Positions 47,845 through 59,168 of a DNA stretch of 64,000 nt are shown here, piece by piece. Position 1 is the stretch's first letter; the number at the start of each line of letters is the position of its first letter. The position numbers and the translations under genes are program-made. Below the pieces are notes generated by a model that was given only the letters and a program-made list of their open reading frames with translations, had not been told where the DNA came from and ran no database searches. Origin of the DNA: Azadirachta indica (lineage: Eukaryota; Streptophyta; Magnoliopsida; Sapindales; Meliaceae); the NCBI GenBank assembly GCA_022749755.1, contig CM040451.1, forward strand, positions 16,500,825 to 16,564,824. Direction: 5' to 3'.

Positions 47845-49216
47845 ATTTGTAGGAGCACAGAAGCAAACAAGCTCACTGTTGGTTTTACGAAGCAACGGCA
47901 TGTATATGTAGAGACTAATTTATGTCGTTGGCATATGGGAGTGTAACTTATTGTTTAAATTTTTTAATAATAATTATTTTTTATTACAATGATAAATTAA
48001 AAAAATAATTTTTATTTAGTCCTTGGTATATTGTAAAAAAATTGAAATATGAATTAAATTGTTGTAATTAAAAAAATATATTATTTAAAATAAGGATTAA
48101 AGCGTTATAACTAAAAAAAAAAAAGTATTATCTTATTTTTTAATGATTTGTAAAAGTTTAGTGTTACTTTAGTACTTTGTATTGCCTTTTTTGTTCAAAT
48201 TAGAGGAATATTTGGTTTTTCTTGATTCCCATATATTTGAGATAAATGTGTCTCTACATATGAAATATTCTATCATGCTGGGATAAAGAATCTCAATATT
48301 AATAACCCATTTATTTTAACCTTCAAATTTAAAAGAAAAATATGTACCATTAATTTATATTACAATAAGTAAGTTACTAATTAGATACCATGTAAAATTT
48401 ATCAATTATTCATAATAAAAGTTATTTTTCTTAATTTTTTTTTTTTTTTTTTAATATATTAAAATTATTTTATTATAATTTATTTTTGAAAATACATTCG
48501 AAATATAAATTCATATATTATAATTGAAATTTAATGTTAAACAATGTGTTGTGCATACTAAGAATAATTTATTTTATTTAAGAATTATCAAAACACATAT
48601 TTTTTCTTTATTTTTTAAAAAATTATTAAAGCTCAAACATCAATATTAAAAAGTAAGAAACATCTCATCCATTACTTATGATAATGGTATTTATATGAAT
48701 TGACAAAAAACATATGTTAATTTGAAAGTATAAACGTTATTATAACAGTTAATAATAAATAGTATAATAAAATAATTCTATAACTAATAACACATTAATA
48801 GAAAAAGAAATGAAAATATCTGTAAACCGATAAATTGTGAGTGAAATATATACATGCGATTGTACAAATATAAATAGAGAATTTTGAAAAGAAAAATTAG
48901 AAAAATAAAATGTAAATTAATCTAATTTTGTGAAATCGATATCAATTGTGATGAATCCAAAATTTAAGAAATCACATGCAATGCAAATTTAATTTCGTGT
49001 AATAAGGATGCTATTATTACTGATACTTTATTTAATGGCATGCAACCAAACAAAAAAGTAAAGAATGAGAAAAAAAAATTGATTAGTAGGGAAGTAAAAC
49101 AAAATTATTTAAACAATTGAAATAAATTAAAAACATCAACAATCATATTTTTTTTTTTGATCATAAGCATATGTTTAGAAAAAAACATATATTTATGTGT
49201 TACATATACTTTATTG

Positions 49217-49270
<54 letters not shown>

Positions 49271-50839
49271 GATTGGAGAATTCAATATTCTTCCCGGTTG
49301 TTTTTATAATACCCTGAAATCCCCTTCTATTAATTGACAAAGTTAAGTATAACAATACGTAAATCCCTAAAATTTAGTCTATTAATTTAAATAGTCGTTA
49401 TAGTTTTAAAAATACCAATAAAAATTTAATTGATTAAAAAATAAAAATTATTTCCTTATACAATAGTAATTAGCTAAAATGTTATTTTATTTTATAACAC
49501 ATTGTTAACTAATTTTATGAATTATCTTTTGAATATAAATTCATCTAAATTTTGAATTTTTTAACATAATATTCATAAATTGAAATATCAATTTTACAAT
49601 TTTCTAAGTAAATAAAATAATAATATTTCATTTTTTAAAAATTATAAAATTTTTTTCATTCAATTTTATTTAATATTTAGAAAATTTTATCATGTTTAAA
49701 AAAATTCAAAATTTGGATAAACTTTTATTTAAAGAATAATTTATAATAAAAAAATTATTTATATTGACTAATACAATGAAGAACAAAATATTTAAAAAAA
49801 AATATATCATATCATTACTACTACGTATAAAAAAATCAATCTATACAAATTGATATAATAATGTTATAGCATATTACTATATATTTTATATTTTCATAAA
49901 AAATTTAGTTTGAAGTATTTTTTAGTTGTGAAATTCAATTAGGAGTTGGAAATATTTTTTTTAACTAATTACTATTATATAAAGGTGTAATTGTTATTGT
50001 TTAATAAATTAGAATTTTTGTGAGCATTTTTTAAAACTATTAGGAACATTTAACTTAGTAGCTAAATTTTAAAAACATTTTGTTTGGCAAATAAAAAATA
50101 AAATCTGCAGAGAAAAAATCTTTTAGGATATATTTGATTTTTTGTTAATCCTAATATTATATTAAAAAATTAATTTATTAACAAATTGATTATTTCATTT
50201 GACATCAATTGATTATTTTTATTTTATTAAAACTTATTGTTCGAAATCTTAATTACTAAAAACTATGTAATTTTATTAGTTTTGATTATTTTAGTAAATT
50301 TTTTATTAAGATAATAAATTTAAAAAATTATAAAATTGATTAAATTGAAAATTTTTAAATAATTATGAATTTATGAATTATGATTGTACGATAATATGAA
50401 GGACTTAATTGATTAAATTAAAATAGAGATTAAAAATATCTTTGTACATAGGTTAGATCTAACTAATTGTTTAAATTTTTTCAATAATAATATTATTTTT
50501 TAAAAATTTTTTTATTGAAATAATAAATTAAAAATAAAAGTTAAATTATTATAATTAAAAAAATATATTATAAAAAATTAAAATAGAAATTAAAATGTTA
50601 TAACTGAAAAAAATATATATATATATTTTTACTTATTCCAAACTCGGGCAAATTCCGAGAATATTTAGTGAAAACCAGGAATATCTGTCACCATTCTCTG
50701 TATACCTTTGGTTTAAAGACAACAAAAATGTAAAAATGTCTAATTCTAATTCTAAGGTATTAATCATCCTGTCCGTACATATACCTGTTTATATAGAAGG
50801 TTGGTGGCTATGTTCAATTTCTTGCACGCCGTCCACGTG
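47845..50839. other. Long AT-rich intergenic region
   Basis: No gene seen; stops are dense in all frames. A trinucleotide microsatellite lies at 49218-49270. A phrase at 47940-48110 ('tttaaattttttaataataattattttttatta...') is partly repeated at 50470-50620, so a local AT-rich segment has been duplicated. Confidence 0.5.
49218..49270. repeat. (AAT)n microsatellite
   Basis: About 17 uninterrupted AAT/ATA units. A likely polymorphic marker. Confidence 0.95.
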
Positions 50840-50857
50840 TTCTTAATATTGAGAAGC

Positions 50858-50970
50858 AATATAATGCGTTGGCAAACCATTTGGCTTAATTTGCATGTGA
50901 ATTTTGGAATTTTCCTTCAAATCATATATTAATTCATTACAACCATCCACTGCAATGAGATAGGTGATAT
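50858..50970 (+). repeat. Diverged partial copy of 39765-40050
   Basis: Shares 'tttgcatgt.aattttggaattttccttcaaatc' and 'attaattcattacaaccatc' with the duplicated block, but the roughly 160 bases between these two parts are absent here. It is an older relative of the sequence upstream of the transposon ORFs. Confidence 0.7.
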
Positions 50971-51496
50971 CTATCATCATCAATTAACCATATACGCTAA
51001 ATCCTCTTTTTGAGTATTATTCCAATTTAAGTTTTCACACATTTTTTAAAACTTTTTTAAGAAAGAAAATATGTAAGAAATATGTTTAATAATTATAATT
51101 TAAAGCAACAGTTTCTTAGATATGCCAATCATCACTCAGGAGTTGTTTGCTTTTTTACGAATTCTAAATACAATTATTCAAATATTTTAAAATTGTTTAT
51201 TTTTTAACTTATGAAATATTTAGTAAAAATATATGAATATAATTAAGTTAAAAAATTTGATTTAAATCTGAACGAGCAAATATCTAAATATTTTAATATT
51301 TTTTTTTTTTCTAAAAATATTTTTACTTTATTAAATTATTTATTACAAAATTAAAATTCTAATTAACTATTTTGAACGTATCTCTTTTTTGTTGTAGGTT
51401 CCCTCTGCTTATCTTTTCAATCTTACTTATTTTATACTTTAATTATTACAATAAATTTATATATTTACATAATTACAACTATATTAAAATATATGA
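50971..51496. other. AT-rich, no gene seen
   Basis: No feature beyond short A/T tracts. Confidence 0.4.
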
Positions 51497-51867
51497 CTTT
51501 AGCTGGATGGTATCCAAAATCAATATCCTCTTGCTCTAATATCTTTTCAACAATAGTTAAACCATCAAATCCAACTGTGGAAGCGATTGAGTACACAAGC
51601 ATCTACAAATATATAAAAGATCCAATTGTAAGTAAATTGTCTCCTAACTCGAAGGCACGTTGAAGTGCAAACCCCTGCCACCTTCCATTAATAGTTTAAA
51701 AAATACAATGAATCAAACAAAATTCTAAAAATGAAAGGGTTATTCCGATTAATTGAATCCTCTTACATAATTTATCCATTTAATTGCTTGCTCAACAACA
51801 TTTCTATTAAAACTTTTACACTTGACGATTAAAAATAATGGACGTTCCATACTCCTTCAAACAGAAA
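51497..51867 (-). pseudogene. Rearranged inverted fragment of the CPN60-like gene
   Basis: On the minus strand, 51867-51740 matches the exon at 45498-45585 (VVEQAIK... region). After that, 51690-51497 matches 47205-47505 (VYSIAST.GFDGL, EQEDIDFGYHPAK). Everything between these exons in the main gene is missing here. This is therefore a deleted and inverted duplicate, more decayed than the main copy. Confidence 0.8.
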
Positions 51868-52674
51868 ACTAAAAATTATGTTAACATCAATAACAATAAA
51901 ACATTGTATTTTTCAAGTGTTAACAATTTAATCCTAACTAATTAGGGATGGCAATGAGTCAGGTTCTTTACTAATTAACAATATCTAGGATCTTTGAAAT
52001 GCATATGAATCTACATCCAGTTTTTGAAAATTTGTCAATTTACAGAAAACCTAAACCAATGTGAGCTAGACACAGAGCACATGTTTAGTTTTACCTGTTG
52101 AACGTATGTTGTTAAGCATCTCCACTGTTTTAATACAGTAACCTAGTGCCTGTGACGGTTTTCTTTGGGTCAACAGTGAAGTCTGACAATTCAATCTATT
52201 TTACTTATTGATAATATATATCCAAATCTAACCAAATATTGTCCAGCACTTGGAAATTGATTATCAGTTTGATCATATTTTCAAAAGTGACACGGCAAGC
52301 TTTCTCTAGAGCTTTCTTTATTGACTATCAATTGGGCCATGTGAATTTGATATGATTTTAATTAATGTGTTATATAGTCAATGCTTGACCTGGTACACGT
52401 ATTTTGAGCCTCCTCTTGACTATGGCTTTTGTAAACTGCAGATATGAAGGACATAAAGAGGGGTTATGGCTACTCTGTGTTCGTTACTCTAGCCTCGGAT
52501 GGATTTATGAATGTCCTTACCCTGACTAAGGGTCACTTAACTAGTAATTTTCTTTTATGAATATCCTCTCTCAGGGGTCAAGAAATTTCTTTGGTCGTTT
52601 ACGAGATGTCTGTAATTATTGTACTGATTGGGAATCAAGTTATACGTCGAGTCTGGTGTGGCTTCTGCTAGTCT
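51868..52674. other. Intergenic with a less AT-rich patch
   Basis: 52370-52660 is less AT-rich ('ctctagcctcggatgg', 'ccttaccctgactaaggg'). It could be an LTR or transposon flank of the same family as the 40-42 kb island. No frame supports a gene. Confidence 0.35.
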
Positions 52675-52905
52675 ATATTTATTTATCAATCTACAAACTA
52701 TAATCTGTCAGCATTTATAAATCTCAAAAATGGTTACCAGAAAATGGATTGTGAAAATTTTATTTATAAATCTAGAAAAATACGTTTGGATTGGCATTCT
52801 GTCTATGTTAATTAATTGGCATTGGTTTCTAAAACACGCTTTTAATAGGTTATGATTGAGATTTATGGAAACTGACATTTCATTTTTGCTTTACGTTTCA
52901 GCAAA
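52675..52905 (-). repeat. Inverted copy of 42470-42660
   Basis: See 42470-42660. Orientation is opposite to both members of the 6.1 kb duplication. The inverted CPN60-like fragment lies 0.8 kb to the left in the same inverted sense, suggesting that one larger segment was once duplicated in inverted orientation and then shrank. Confidence 0.85.
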
Positions 52906-53271
52906 TTGTTGATGCAAAAGCATAAATTATAATGCTAAAGCGGGAAAAAGTACTGCAGAGGTATTTAATAGAGACTGAAACATTAAGAAAGCTGCTCGTT
53001 TGTTTCTACGTCTCACTATCGATTTTCGGTTACTTTCCTAAGCTTTGGCAAAACAATACTTAGCTAAAATGTTTCATTTATTTAACAATTACCCCATGTT
53101 CTTAATTAACACATGCATTTGATTGCTAATTAACCATTTCTTTTTGCTAGATTACCAAAATATCCTCATTCACTGCAATTTAGCTACTGCAATTATTAAA
53201 ATTAAAAAAATTATATTATATCTAACCATAATAATCTCATTACAAAAAAAAAAAAAAAACGTAAAATTTCA

Positions 53272-53490
53272 CTCACAACTATATCTTAAGAAACTTTAAA
53301 TTATTAATTACAAGAAAAACATAATTTTCAACATCATTGTTGCAGCAAATTTTTGTTAATAATTTCTGAGAGTATAGAAATACTACGTAATAAAAAATAA
53401 TCACCTCTTGTAAGAACACATTTTCCAAACACACCATTATTTTTGGAACTACTGTCATCCTGCAGCATGCAAAGCAGGAATACCTTATGT
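53272..53490. repeat. Tandem-type duplication upstream of the YqgF-like gene, unit 1
   Basis: Matches 53612-53806: 'acaactatatct', 'ttaaattattaattacaagaaaa', 'gttgcagcaaat', 'agtatagaaatactac', 'catcctgcagcatgcaaa', 'taccttat'. About 120 bases of unique sequence lie between the units. Confidence 0.85.
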
Positions 53491-53611
53491 GGATCTCTGA
53501 CGTTTCATATATATTTTTTTCCCTTTTTCTTCTTGTGATGTTATGCTTCCTAAGTACAGAAGTGAGGCTTCTAAAGTCAGGCAGCAGAACCATCTTTGCT
53601 TCCAAATTTTC

Positions 53612-53806
53612 AATCACAACTATATCTCATGAAACATTAAATTATTAATTACAAGAAAAGAATACGTTTCAACGTCATGGTTGCAGCAAATGTTTATTAA
53701 ATAATTTCTAACAGTATAGAAATACTACATAATGAAATATAATCGAACACGTTTTCCAAATTGCAACTGCTGCCATCCTGCAGCATGCAAAACAGAATAC
53801 CTTATT
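53612..53806. repeat. Tandem-type duplication upstream of the YqgF-like gene, unit 2
   Basis: Second unit of the repeat at 53272-53490. It ends right before a 64-codon Ser/Thr-rich open frame (53808-54002). Confidence 0.85.
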
Positions 53807-53807
53807 T

Positions 53808-54002
53808 GTGAAACTTGCATTTTCAGAATCTAATGTATGTCAATTGAACGAGAGTAGGACAACCACCACCAGCCAAGACGCAGAAGAACCCATCACTAAG
53901 CTTGAAGCTTTGGGAAAGTCCAGATCTCGCAAATCATTATCCTCAAGCTCTGGTTTATCTTGCCGCAGCACCAGAGTTTGCAACTTAGTCAACTTAGGGT
54001 GA
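53808..54002 (+). CDS. Possible first exon of the YqgF-like gene
   Basis: A plus-strand frame of 64 codons, hydrophilic and Ser-rich (SRSRKSLSSSSGLS), in a less AT-rich patch. It could start the gene whose exons begin at 54279. With the donor at 53999, however, its phase does not fit the next exon (an extra shift would be needed). I therefore keep it separate. The opposite strand is also open here. Confidence 0.3.
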   Translation: MKLAFSESNVCQLNESRTTTTSQDAEEPITKLEALGKSRSRKSLSSSSGLSCRSTRVCNLVNLG

Positions 54003-54278
54003 AGAGATAGAACTAAGGTGTTCATGTTTTTCTTGTTATTTATTTATTTTTCTCTCAATTTGTTGGATGTATTCATATGCATGGCTACCTTACTTGTTAT
54101 TAGTTTTTTTTTTTTTTTAATATAACTGAGAGTAAAGTAGGAATTTCTCGATTTGAAATTCTTCTATCTCGTTGCTTTGTTTGGCCAAGAGCATTAGTTT
54201 TTTCCTTGGTTTATCACATGTATTGGTCAATATGCTTTATACTTCCTACAATCTCAAACTTCAGTTTAGTTGTTGCAG

Positions 54279-56732
54279 ATTGAAGTTGGGAAAGTGAAGA
54301 AGCGGTATATTGCATCAGTCATTGGGGTATTTCCAGACGGTGAGGTAATTTTCTTTTTATTTCGGTAATTCATGTAATTCACGTCAAATTTATTTAACTT
54401 AATTGCTTTCTAAATATGACTTTTCATGTAAAATTTTCCAATTAACGTTAACACGTCTACAGGATTTTAGACTTGAATTATGGGGGATAATTCAAAAATG
54501 AAATGCATAGTGTTATATTGAGTTGACAGAGATACTTCCAATATTATGTAGATACACTTGTACGATGCCATTATGACAAACAAAACAGGATCAAAAAGTT
54601 AAACAGGACATCCAATATTTGCTATTGAAAACTATCGTAAAGAAAAGAACCAAGATAATATATTTCATAAGTTATTCAAGGAGTAACCTATAGTTGAGAG
54701 TTATGATGCACTGAACTGCCAACTTCATCAACTGTGTTTTAAAGGAGATAGTTGTGCATTGATTGTTTGATTACAATTTGTTGCCTGCTAGTAGTGTGCT
54801 CCAAATTAGCTGATCTGCTTCCCTGTTCTTCGGAAAGTTTTATCGTATTCTTATACCATATTATATTGTTAAAATCTTTAGATTTTATTGAGACTGTTTA
54901 AATAAATTTTTCTTTATTAACTTATTACTTGGAGTCCAATATATTTTATATTATTATTTATATTTTTTTTTTAGATGAGTATACTTAGTTAAAATTTTAA
55001 TGTGTGTATGGAAGCTTGCAATTAGAAAATTTTGGGTAGCAAACTAAAATTTGAAACTCTTACACTATAAGTTATACTTATGTCATTCGTCAGTAACTTA
55101 TCACAAATTTATGATATATCACCAATTTAATTATCTTTTAATAATTTAATCTAAATATTTTTAATTATTTTATGTTACAGATCAAGATAAAAAGTATGTG
55201 GAGAACAATTGGAAAAACACTTCGCTCTCGCTTGGTAATAAATATTTAAAGATTTTAACATTTTTTTTAATTCATTTCATAATTATAAATATTTTTATTT
55301 GTTTGCCATTATTTGGTGTAGGCGTCATCGAGTTCATCCAGGCTGTCGAGAGTAAGCCGTATATCTCAACGTTCTTCTTCAAATGATCAGGAAGTATGTA
55401 TGATACAATATATATACATATACACACATATGTATATATATATATATCTTAGTACAACCATTTTTTTTTAAAATTGTTAGTACTACGTTTTGTAGGATAT
55501 TACCGAGATTACAAATCGCATTGCCACGATATCTACCGCTTTCGAGGGAAGTAGTGATCAAGAGGTAACTAATAATATGCATAATAAGAACAATATTATA
55601 TATTTAGTATTTTGAGATATTCATTTATTTAAATTATAATGCAGTCACCTTCATACACACCTGATCATGAGTTATCTACACCACGTTCGCCACCCCAATT
55701 AGAATCACCAAACTCGCCATCTACACAGAGCTCACCACCCTCGCCAGCATCACCAAATTCACCATCTACAAATGCAACCACCACCCCAACGTGGAGCACA
55801 GATATCTGATGAATTATTTGAGTAAGTAATAATATACTATTAGACTAAAAGTATCTTAACCTTTTATTAAATGCATTCATAAGAATTTAAAATATTTAAT
55901 GTTAAAAATTATAGTATTAGCTGTAATTAAAAAAATAAATTCATATTTGTTTTTGAAGATATTTTTAAATAGTTTAAAAAAATTAATTTATTAAATATAG
56001 TCATTAATTTATTTTTATTCTATCTTATCAGGTTTTATAGGGCTCAATTTTCGAATTTAACCATCTTAAATTGTCATGACTTATGGGAGATGACAAGCGG
56101 ACCTTTATTATCCATTGACATCGGTCACAAATTTGTTGGTACTTTTATAATGCCACGTAATTCACAAGCGGCAGTACGGAGAAAATGTATTACAAGAGCC
56201 ATGTCATTTCAAAATTTGATGGAGGTAACTGTAGGAGAAATTCTTAAAGCTAAACATACATGTGGAGTTGTGTGGGCTTGTAGTGGGAGTCCCACTTCCT
56301 AAGGACGGAATTTTACCTGTAGATGGTAGTATACATGCTGTTAACTATAGAAATGTATTATTGTTTTTAGAATATCTTAACTCCAACTCTTATGTATTAC
56401 AAAATATTTGTATTACATTGGTTAATGAATATGGTTCAACCAAAAGAGTTAGGAGTTACCTTGCTCCAAGAAAGAGAAAGACTTTGGTAGAATGGAATAA
56501 AAAAAAGGCAAGGCTGGAAAAGTACAATCCCAGTCAGTTACGCTATGTGAAGGAAGCGAGCAGGGAGGGAGAGAAGAAAAACTTAGATATAGGTGCAGCT
56601 ATAGACATAATGGAAACGTTTTTGGAAATTGTGAATGAAACGTCTCTCCTTGATGCACATGATGTATGGGAAACTTTTGGTAATAGTTATGAGAAGGCAC
56701 TGCTTGGTGAGGATGACGAGGAATATCAATAA
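54279..56732 (+). CDS. YqgF/RuvX-like (RNase H fold) domain protein, with apparent frameshifts
   Basis: Exons 54279-54344, 55181-55234, 55322-55393 and 55496-55564 are each a whole number of codons with GT/AG ends, encoding a basic, Ser-rich N-terminal region. Exon 55645-55821 is Pro/Ser-rich. The last exon, 56032-56732, carries a YqgF-type fold: SIDIGHKFVG (first acidic residue, Asp at 56117), then VVGVPLPKDG (the family's VVGLPxxxDG), then LVNEYGST (Glu at 56427, the DExxST position), and a charged C terminus ending DDEEYQ. YqgF/RuvX proteins in bacteria act as a pre-16S rRNA nuclease; plant homologues are poorly known. Two +1 shifts are needed, near 55770 and near 56270. The conserved residues on both sides argue for sequencing indels or very recent decay. 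The 5' end is uncertain. Confidence 0.6.
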
Positions 56733-56753
56733 AGATAATGCTGGTAAGAGTTT

Positions 56754-57173
56754 TTGTTTTCTATCCGAAGAGAGAAGAAATGGGGTTTAGAGCGTTCCCA
56801 GCTTGAGTCTTCAATTTCTGAGTTGGCGGCTCGTAAAGCCGAGCTGGAGAGCGAGTTGGCCACTGTGGATGAGCGCATTGAGAAGGCCAAGGGCGATGGA
56901 GTCGATGGAGGTGTGGACACTGTCTACAAGATGATCCACTTCACGGACCCTAGCTATAGCATCTCTTATATTTATGATGCTCTGGTTCGAGAGTCTCCCG
57001 AGGTTGAAACTACCGAGGCCATGTCTCCCGAGGCTGGTGGTCGGGGGACCATTCCATCAAACGTTGACGCGCAGCCTCATGGTCTACCGGTGTCCGAGGC
57101 GGCTCAGAATCCTTCAGGTGTTGAAGCTGCTGGCCAGCCTACTTTTGGAACCGTTATGTCAGCCAATAAATGA
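56754..57173 (+). mobile_element. C-terminal coiled-coil fragment of a transposon gag-like protein
   Basis: An open frame of about 139 codons. First comes a helical, heptad-like stretch (ERSQLESSISELAARKAE...TVDERIEKAK), then a loop (HFTDPSYSISYIYDALV) and a Pro/Ala/Glu-rich tail to TAA/TGA at 57171. This organisation is typical of the C terminus of the plant gypsy-type gag-like proteins whose N-terminal and central parts are at 40201-42500. It is GC-richer than its surroundings and starts about 20 bases after the stop of the YqgF-like gene. Confidence 0.5.
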
Positions 57174-57878
57174 TAATATTTTTGTAACAAGAACTCATAT
57201 TTTTGAACTTGTATAATTCATGCGATGTAATTTTTTGTCTGCGATGAAGAATCTATCATTTCCTTTCTAGGCTGGTCTCTGTATTATTTTTTTTCTTCCT
57301 TCCGAGCATGAATGATTAACTTCTAGTAATCATTTAGGTAATGTATCAGATCTTCCAACAGAATTCCTAACAGGTACCTTTCGAGGCGCAGAAATTTCTA
57401 ACCCTGAAAATTTTCAAAGTATGAAAATCCTCTTAACATTTACGCGTACAAGAATATATATATATATATTTTTTTTATTTATTTTTGGGCATTTTTGGTG
57501 TACACATGAAGTTAGTGGGTAAGTATATTATAACTATCATATATATATATATATATGTAATTTATCCGAGCCCCTGTTTTGTTTGATATATATTTAGACT
57601 CGCTGTGCATGCGTTGGGATTCATAAATATTGAGCAGTATGGATCTTGCGACAGACTTCCTACTCTTTCTTGTCGGCCACGAACACGCATATTCATACCT
57701 TGCATTCTTTAATTTTTATTCTGTGCTTATTTCGTTAACTTTACTTCAATGTCATTGACTTAGTTATGTGGTATTTCTGATCCCCTGTGTAGGTAGTTAT
57801 GCGATTGAACCAATTGAAGGCAGGCAGTCCCTCGACAAGCAAAGTCAATCGGGGCGAGAAATATATCCAGGTCATCTC
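57174..57878. other. Downstream flank of transposon fragment
   Basis: Non-coding, with (TA)n tracts at about 57453-57470 and 57539-57557. It immediately precedes the second copy of the 6.1 kb block. The equivalent sequence left of copy 1 is hidden by the N gap. Confidence 0.5.
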
Positions 57879-59168
57879 TGTTTATGGGCTTTGTACATTA
57901 CGATAGTGCTGTGAAATGTGCAGTCTTTTTGTTAGACAAATAGCTCTGTTATTTGCTTTGATGTCTATTGTTTGACATGTAAACTTTTTAAGTAGGGGAG
58001 ATCAAAGTTGATGTGAAAGAACCTTCTACAAGTTAATTGGATGAGTTTGGTAGTTAATACTGCTTTATTAGAATTGTATTTTTTAAGTGTTTGAAATCTG
58101 AAAGAAAGAAAAAAGAATTGTAACCTTTTTCCTCGTGTGCATCTTGATATGATGGTTTCCAGAATGAATTTTGGATGTGGAGGACTCTCTGGAATATATA
58201 ATGATTCTGATGCTTTGTAGTCATGATTTCAAATCTCTAATTTGAAATGGAAATGAAAAGCTTAGTGTTGGGAAACCAATCATTATTAATCCGTTGTTAA
58301 CGTTGTTAGAGTGTCGCATATATATGTTCCATTTGGGCACTAATTGTTATCAGTAATTTATATAATGATGGGTTTGAAATGATTTGAAATGATTAAGCAT
58401 GCTAAATGGTTACAAGATTAAAAGTCGACTTAAAATCCAGTTTGCTATGTTGGGGATTTAAGTCATCTCTGCTTCAGTTGATATATCTCCATGTTTTTGT
58501 TGTTTATCTAAGATGTTAGAAAATGTCATTTCATTTTAGCTATATTATTATTTGATTGATTTTACCATTGTTTTATGATATTTTATTGTGATGATTGGAG
58601 CTAATCGGGCGTAATTATTTTTACTATTATCTTATTGTATGCTTTTGTAATATCTTTAAAAGTCACAATATACAAACCTTCAATCTTCAATTCTGAGTTC
58701 TAGTACTCATTCTCAAATTCTAAAGTAATGGCAATGGAAAGCAACGTTAATACGAAACAACCGATTTGGAATTTTGCATGTCAATTTTAGAATTTTCCTT
58801 CAAATCGTTTTTCAGATAAGCATATATGTTAACATCTATGATTATCCTTTGTCTTAAAAAAGAATGAAAATCAGTTGTTTTTGTTTTCTGCATTTTCTTT
58901 TCATATATTGCATTTTCAAGTTTCTTTTCATATAACTTTCATTTTTATTTTCATATTTGTTATGAAATTAATTATGCGTATTAATTCATTACAACCATCG
59001 ATTGCAAATGAGATACATGATTCTACAATCAGAACTGGGGTTCGTTGACACTTGCCTGCAAAACAATCAATACTGGGTAGATACTATATAACTTCTGACT
59101 TGCTTTAACCCGACCTGACTTGATCTCGAATCTGGAAGTTTAGGCTTCCCTTTGGTAACTTGGGCGAT

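Noticed and set aside
49218..49270. CRISPR-like or satellite array
   Set aside because: It is a plain AAT microsatellite with no spacers.
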